From an uncultured Dehalococcoidia bacterium (GTDB taxonomy: Bacteria; Chloroflexota; Dehalococcoidia; Lucifugimonadales; UBA3495): DNA of 64,000 nt. The notes below the pieces were generated by a model. That model made no database searches, was not told the origin of the DNA, and saw nothing but the letters and a program-made list of their open reading frames with translations. The position numbers and the translations under genes are program-made. Shown here piece after piece: positions 62,457 through 64,000 of the stretch (the stretch's first letter is position 1; every line of letters begins with the position of its first letter). The DNA is taken from assembly GCA_951812625.1 (NCBI GenBank), contig CATOSP010000002.1, forward strand, positions 558,001-622,000. Reading direction: 5' to 3'.

Positions 62457-64000
62457 TTACGTCTCCCCGGCCCTCCGCGCATCGGCGCGCCAGTCGTCGG
62501 GGCTGGGGGCGCGATCAATGAGGACGTCCACCACCGAGGGCAGACCGGACGCCAGCGCATCCCGGATTGCGTCGGGGAGTTCCCTGGAATCCCTGACCTG
62601 GACACCGAAGGCCCCAAAGCCCCGGGCTACAGCTGCGTTGTCAGTGACAGCGAATTCCGATGCGATGTACCGGCCGTCCCGCTGGTGCTGCCGCACCATT
62701 CCAAGCGCTCCATCGTTGAATACGAAGCAGATCATCGGCAGGTCGTACTGCATGGCGGTGGAGATCGCGTTTACCGTCATCATGTAGCCGCCGTCGCCGG
62801 TCACGCAGGCGACGGGCCGGTCAGGGTAGACCAGTTTCAGAGCCACCGCCGCCGGCAGGCCCCAGCCCATTCCCGCAGTTCCGCCGGGGCAGAAGAAGGT
62901 ATTGGCCTGGGGTGCCCGGTACAGATGGGCCATCCACGTCCGGTTGTTGCCGGCATCCAGCGCAAACACCGTGTCCGCAGGCATACATTCGTTCATCACG
63001 GCCACCAGACGTTGCGGGGTGACAGGGGAACTGTCCCGGTGCATCTCGGGATCGTCATAAAATGCCAGGTCCTGCTTCCGCTGCGGCAACCCGTCGGTCC
63101 ATTCATTCCTTGAAGCCGAGTTGTTTGGCGCGACGTCCCTGGACGCCTCCACCAACTGGGTCAGGATGCTGCCTGCATCGCCGATAAGACCCAGTTCCAC
63201 CGGGAAGGTCCAGCCGGCATTCCGGTCGTCAATGTCGATCTGGATGATTTTCTGCCGGAGCGGGTCAAACACGTCGGGCCGCTCCCGTACCGTATCCTGG
63301 GGGGTGAGCTTGGCTCCCACCACGACGACGGTATCCGCGTCCCCCACCATACGGTTGGCCGTGTCCTGGCCGTATACTCCCACCATGCCCAGGGAAAGAG
63401 GATGTGTCTCGGCAATGGCGCTCTTGCCCTTGTAGCTGGTAGCTACGGGCATACCCCACATCTCCGCCAGTTCCCTCAGTTGGTCGTGAGACTTGGACAA
63501 GTGCACGCCGTTGCCTGCCACCAGAACAGGGCGGCGTGACTGGGACAGGAGCTCGATTGCCTTCTCGATGTCCTGCGGCGCGCTCTGGGGCTTGGCAGTG
63601 TTCAGGTAGCCCGCAGTGTTATGCACGAAAGGAGGCGATTCCACATCCACCTCTCCGGCAATGGCCGCGCTCCGCATCACCACGCAAGCAGGGCCGGGCC
63701 TGCCACTGGTGGCGTGCTTGATGGCCAATTGGGTGCCCAGCACCGCCTCCTTGGGACTTGTGGCCAGGGTGGTGTATTTGCTCATGGACTTGAAGATGGT
63801 GGGCAGGTCGATGCTGCCGTACTCGCCCGCCCCGGACTGGTTGGCCGCGTGGAAGGCGACGCCCCCGTCTGAGGTGTCGGTCAGCACGAGCATCGGGGAA
63901 CTGCTGAGCATCGCCTCCATGATTCCGAAGCTCGCATTGGAACCCATAAAGAGGCCCTGGCCCATGATCGCCGCGGGTTTGCCGGTGGCCCGGCCATAGG
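62457..64000 (-). CDS. Thiamine diphosphate-dependent enzyme (acetolactate synthase-like), 5' end outside window
   Basis: More than 514 residues; the frame is still open at the right edge (reading YGRATGKPAAIMGQ at the edge), so the N-terminal part is missing. Family landmarks: NASFGIMEAMLSSSPMLVLTD, the central cofactor-binding domain (LLSQSRRPVLVAGNGVHLS), and the TPP-Mg motif GDGGYMMTVNAISTAMQYDLPMICFVFNDGALG (C-terminal). This is the AHAS/benzoylformate decarboxylase/oxalyl-CoA decarboxylase superfamily. The absence of an adjacent small subunit makes a catabolic carboligase or decarboxylase more likely than true AHAS. Substrate unknown. Confidence 0.88.
   Translation of the reverse strand, partial: YGRATGKPAAIMGQGLFMGSNASFGIMEAMLSSSPMLVLTDTSDGGVAFHAANQSGAGEYGSIDLPTIFKSMSKYTTLATSPKEAVLGTQLAIKHATSGRPGPACVVMRSAAIAGEVDVESPPFVHNTAGYLNTAKPQSAPQDIEKAIELLSQSRRPVLVAGNGVHLSKSHDQLRELAEMWGMPVATSYKGKSAIAETHPLSLGMVGVYGQDTANRMVGDADTVVVVGAKLTPQDTVRERPDVFDPLRQKIIQIDIDDRNAGWTFPVELGLIGDAGSILTQLVEASRDVAPNNSASRNEWTDGLPQRKQDLAFYDDPEMHRDSSPVTPQRLVAVMNECMPADTVFALDAGNNRTWMAHLYRAPQANTFFCPGGTAGMGWGLPAAVALKLVYPDRPVACVTGDGGYMMTVNAISTAMQYDLPMICFVFNDGALGMVRQHQRDGRYIASEFAVTDNAAVARGFGAFGVQVRDSRELPDAIRDALASGLPSVVDVLIDRAPSPDDWRADARRAGET

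Overview
The window reads as a stretch of a free-living, GC-rich bacterial chromosome with ordinary gene density and both strands used. The gene content fits an aerobic, organic-matter-degrading member of the Chloroflexota, most like Dehalococcoidia/SAR202: F420-type LLM oxidoreductase, paired amidohydrolase-2 proteins, MmgE/PrpD, CoA-independent ferredoxin oxidoreductase KorAB, SigK-type ECF sigma factor, GldA/F/G-like ABC exporter with DUF4340. This placement is inferred from gene repertoire only; there is no rRNA or other phylogenetic marker in the window that I can place by eye.

Layout. 0-6 kb: Nudix hydrolase and a NorD-like VWA protein (operon), GNAT, CinA. 6-10.7 kb: minus-strand operon of a gliding-type ABC exporter (ATPase, permease, GldG-like, DUF4340). 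10.8-16 kb: plus-strand run of a SpeD-family pyruvoyl enzyme overlapping an agmatinase, a site-2 protease, a cysteine desulfurase, a lipoprotein and a polyprenol/phytol-kinase-like membrane protein. 16-20.2 kb: two tandem M20 amidohydrolases and glycerate kinase. 20.2-21 kb: HEPN/MNT pair. 21-29 kb: catabolic block with LutCBA, LsrF-like aldolase, MDR and SDR dehydrogenases, amidase and CMD protein. 29-32 kb: FKBP lipoprotein, HAD protein, tRNA-Sec, then about 850 bp of gene-free DNA with two kinds of ordered repeats before an unknown ORF. 32-38.6 kb: copper amine oxidase, aldo/keto reductase, two amidohydrolases, CDF-type transporter. 38.9-44.4 kb: SDR-DUF2867 protein, thioredoxin, an RlmD/TrmA-Maf fusion translationally coupled to TatA/B and TatC, and a second TatA. 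44.5-50.6 kb: E3, KorA, KorB and E2 in one direction with no E1. 51-57.5 kb: double-length ThyX, flavodoxin-like protein, zinc ribbon, anti-sigma/sigma pair, MmgE/PrpD, LLM oxidoreductase. 57.7-61.4 kb: a 1239-residue CHAT-STAND-TPR protein whose CHAT catalytic pair looks lost. 61.6-64 kb: PPOX-fold protein, Uma2 remnant and a TPP enzyme running off the right edge.

How the parts fit. The SpeD-agmatinase overlap suggests an arginine-to-putrescine module. Its SpeD keeps the self-processing residues but has lost those expected to hold S-adenosylmethionine, so it may be a pyruvoyl arginine decarboxylase. KorAB with E2/E3 links 2-oxoacid oxidation to both ferredoxin and lipoyl chemistry. The 21-29 kb and 32-38 kb blocks look like scavenging of small amides, hydroxyacids and amines. 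The tRNA-Sec implies selenoprotein synthesis elsewhere in the genome. The strongest candidates for something undescribed are the altered SpeD, the dead-CHAT STAND protein, the RlmD/TrmA-Maf fusion, the two-domain ThyX, and the helically phased repeats beside tRNA-Sec.
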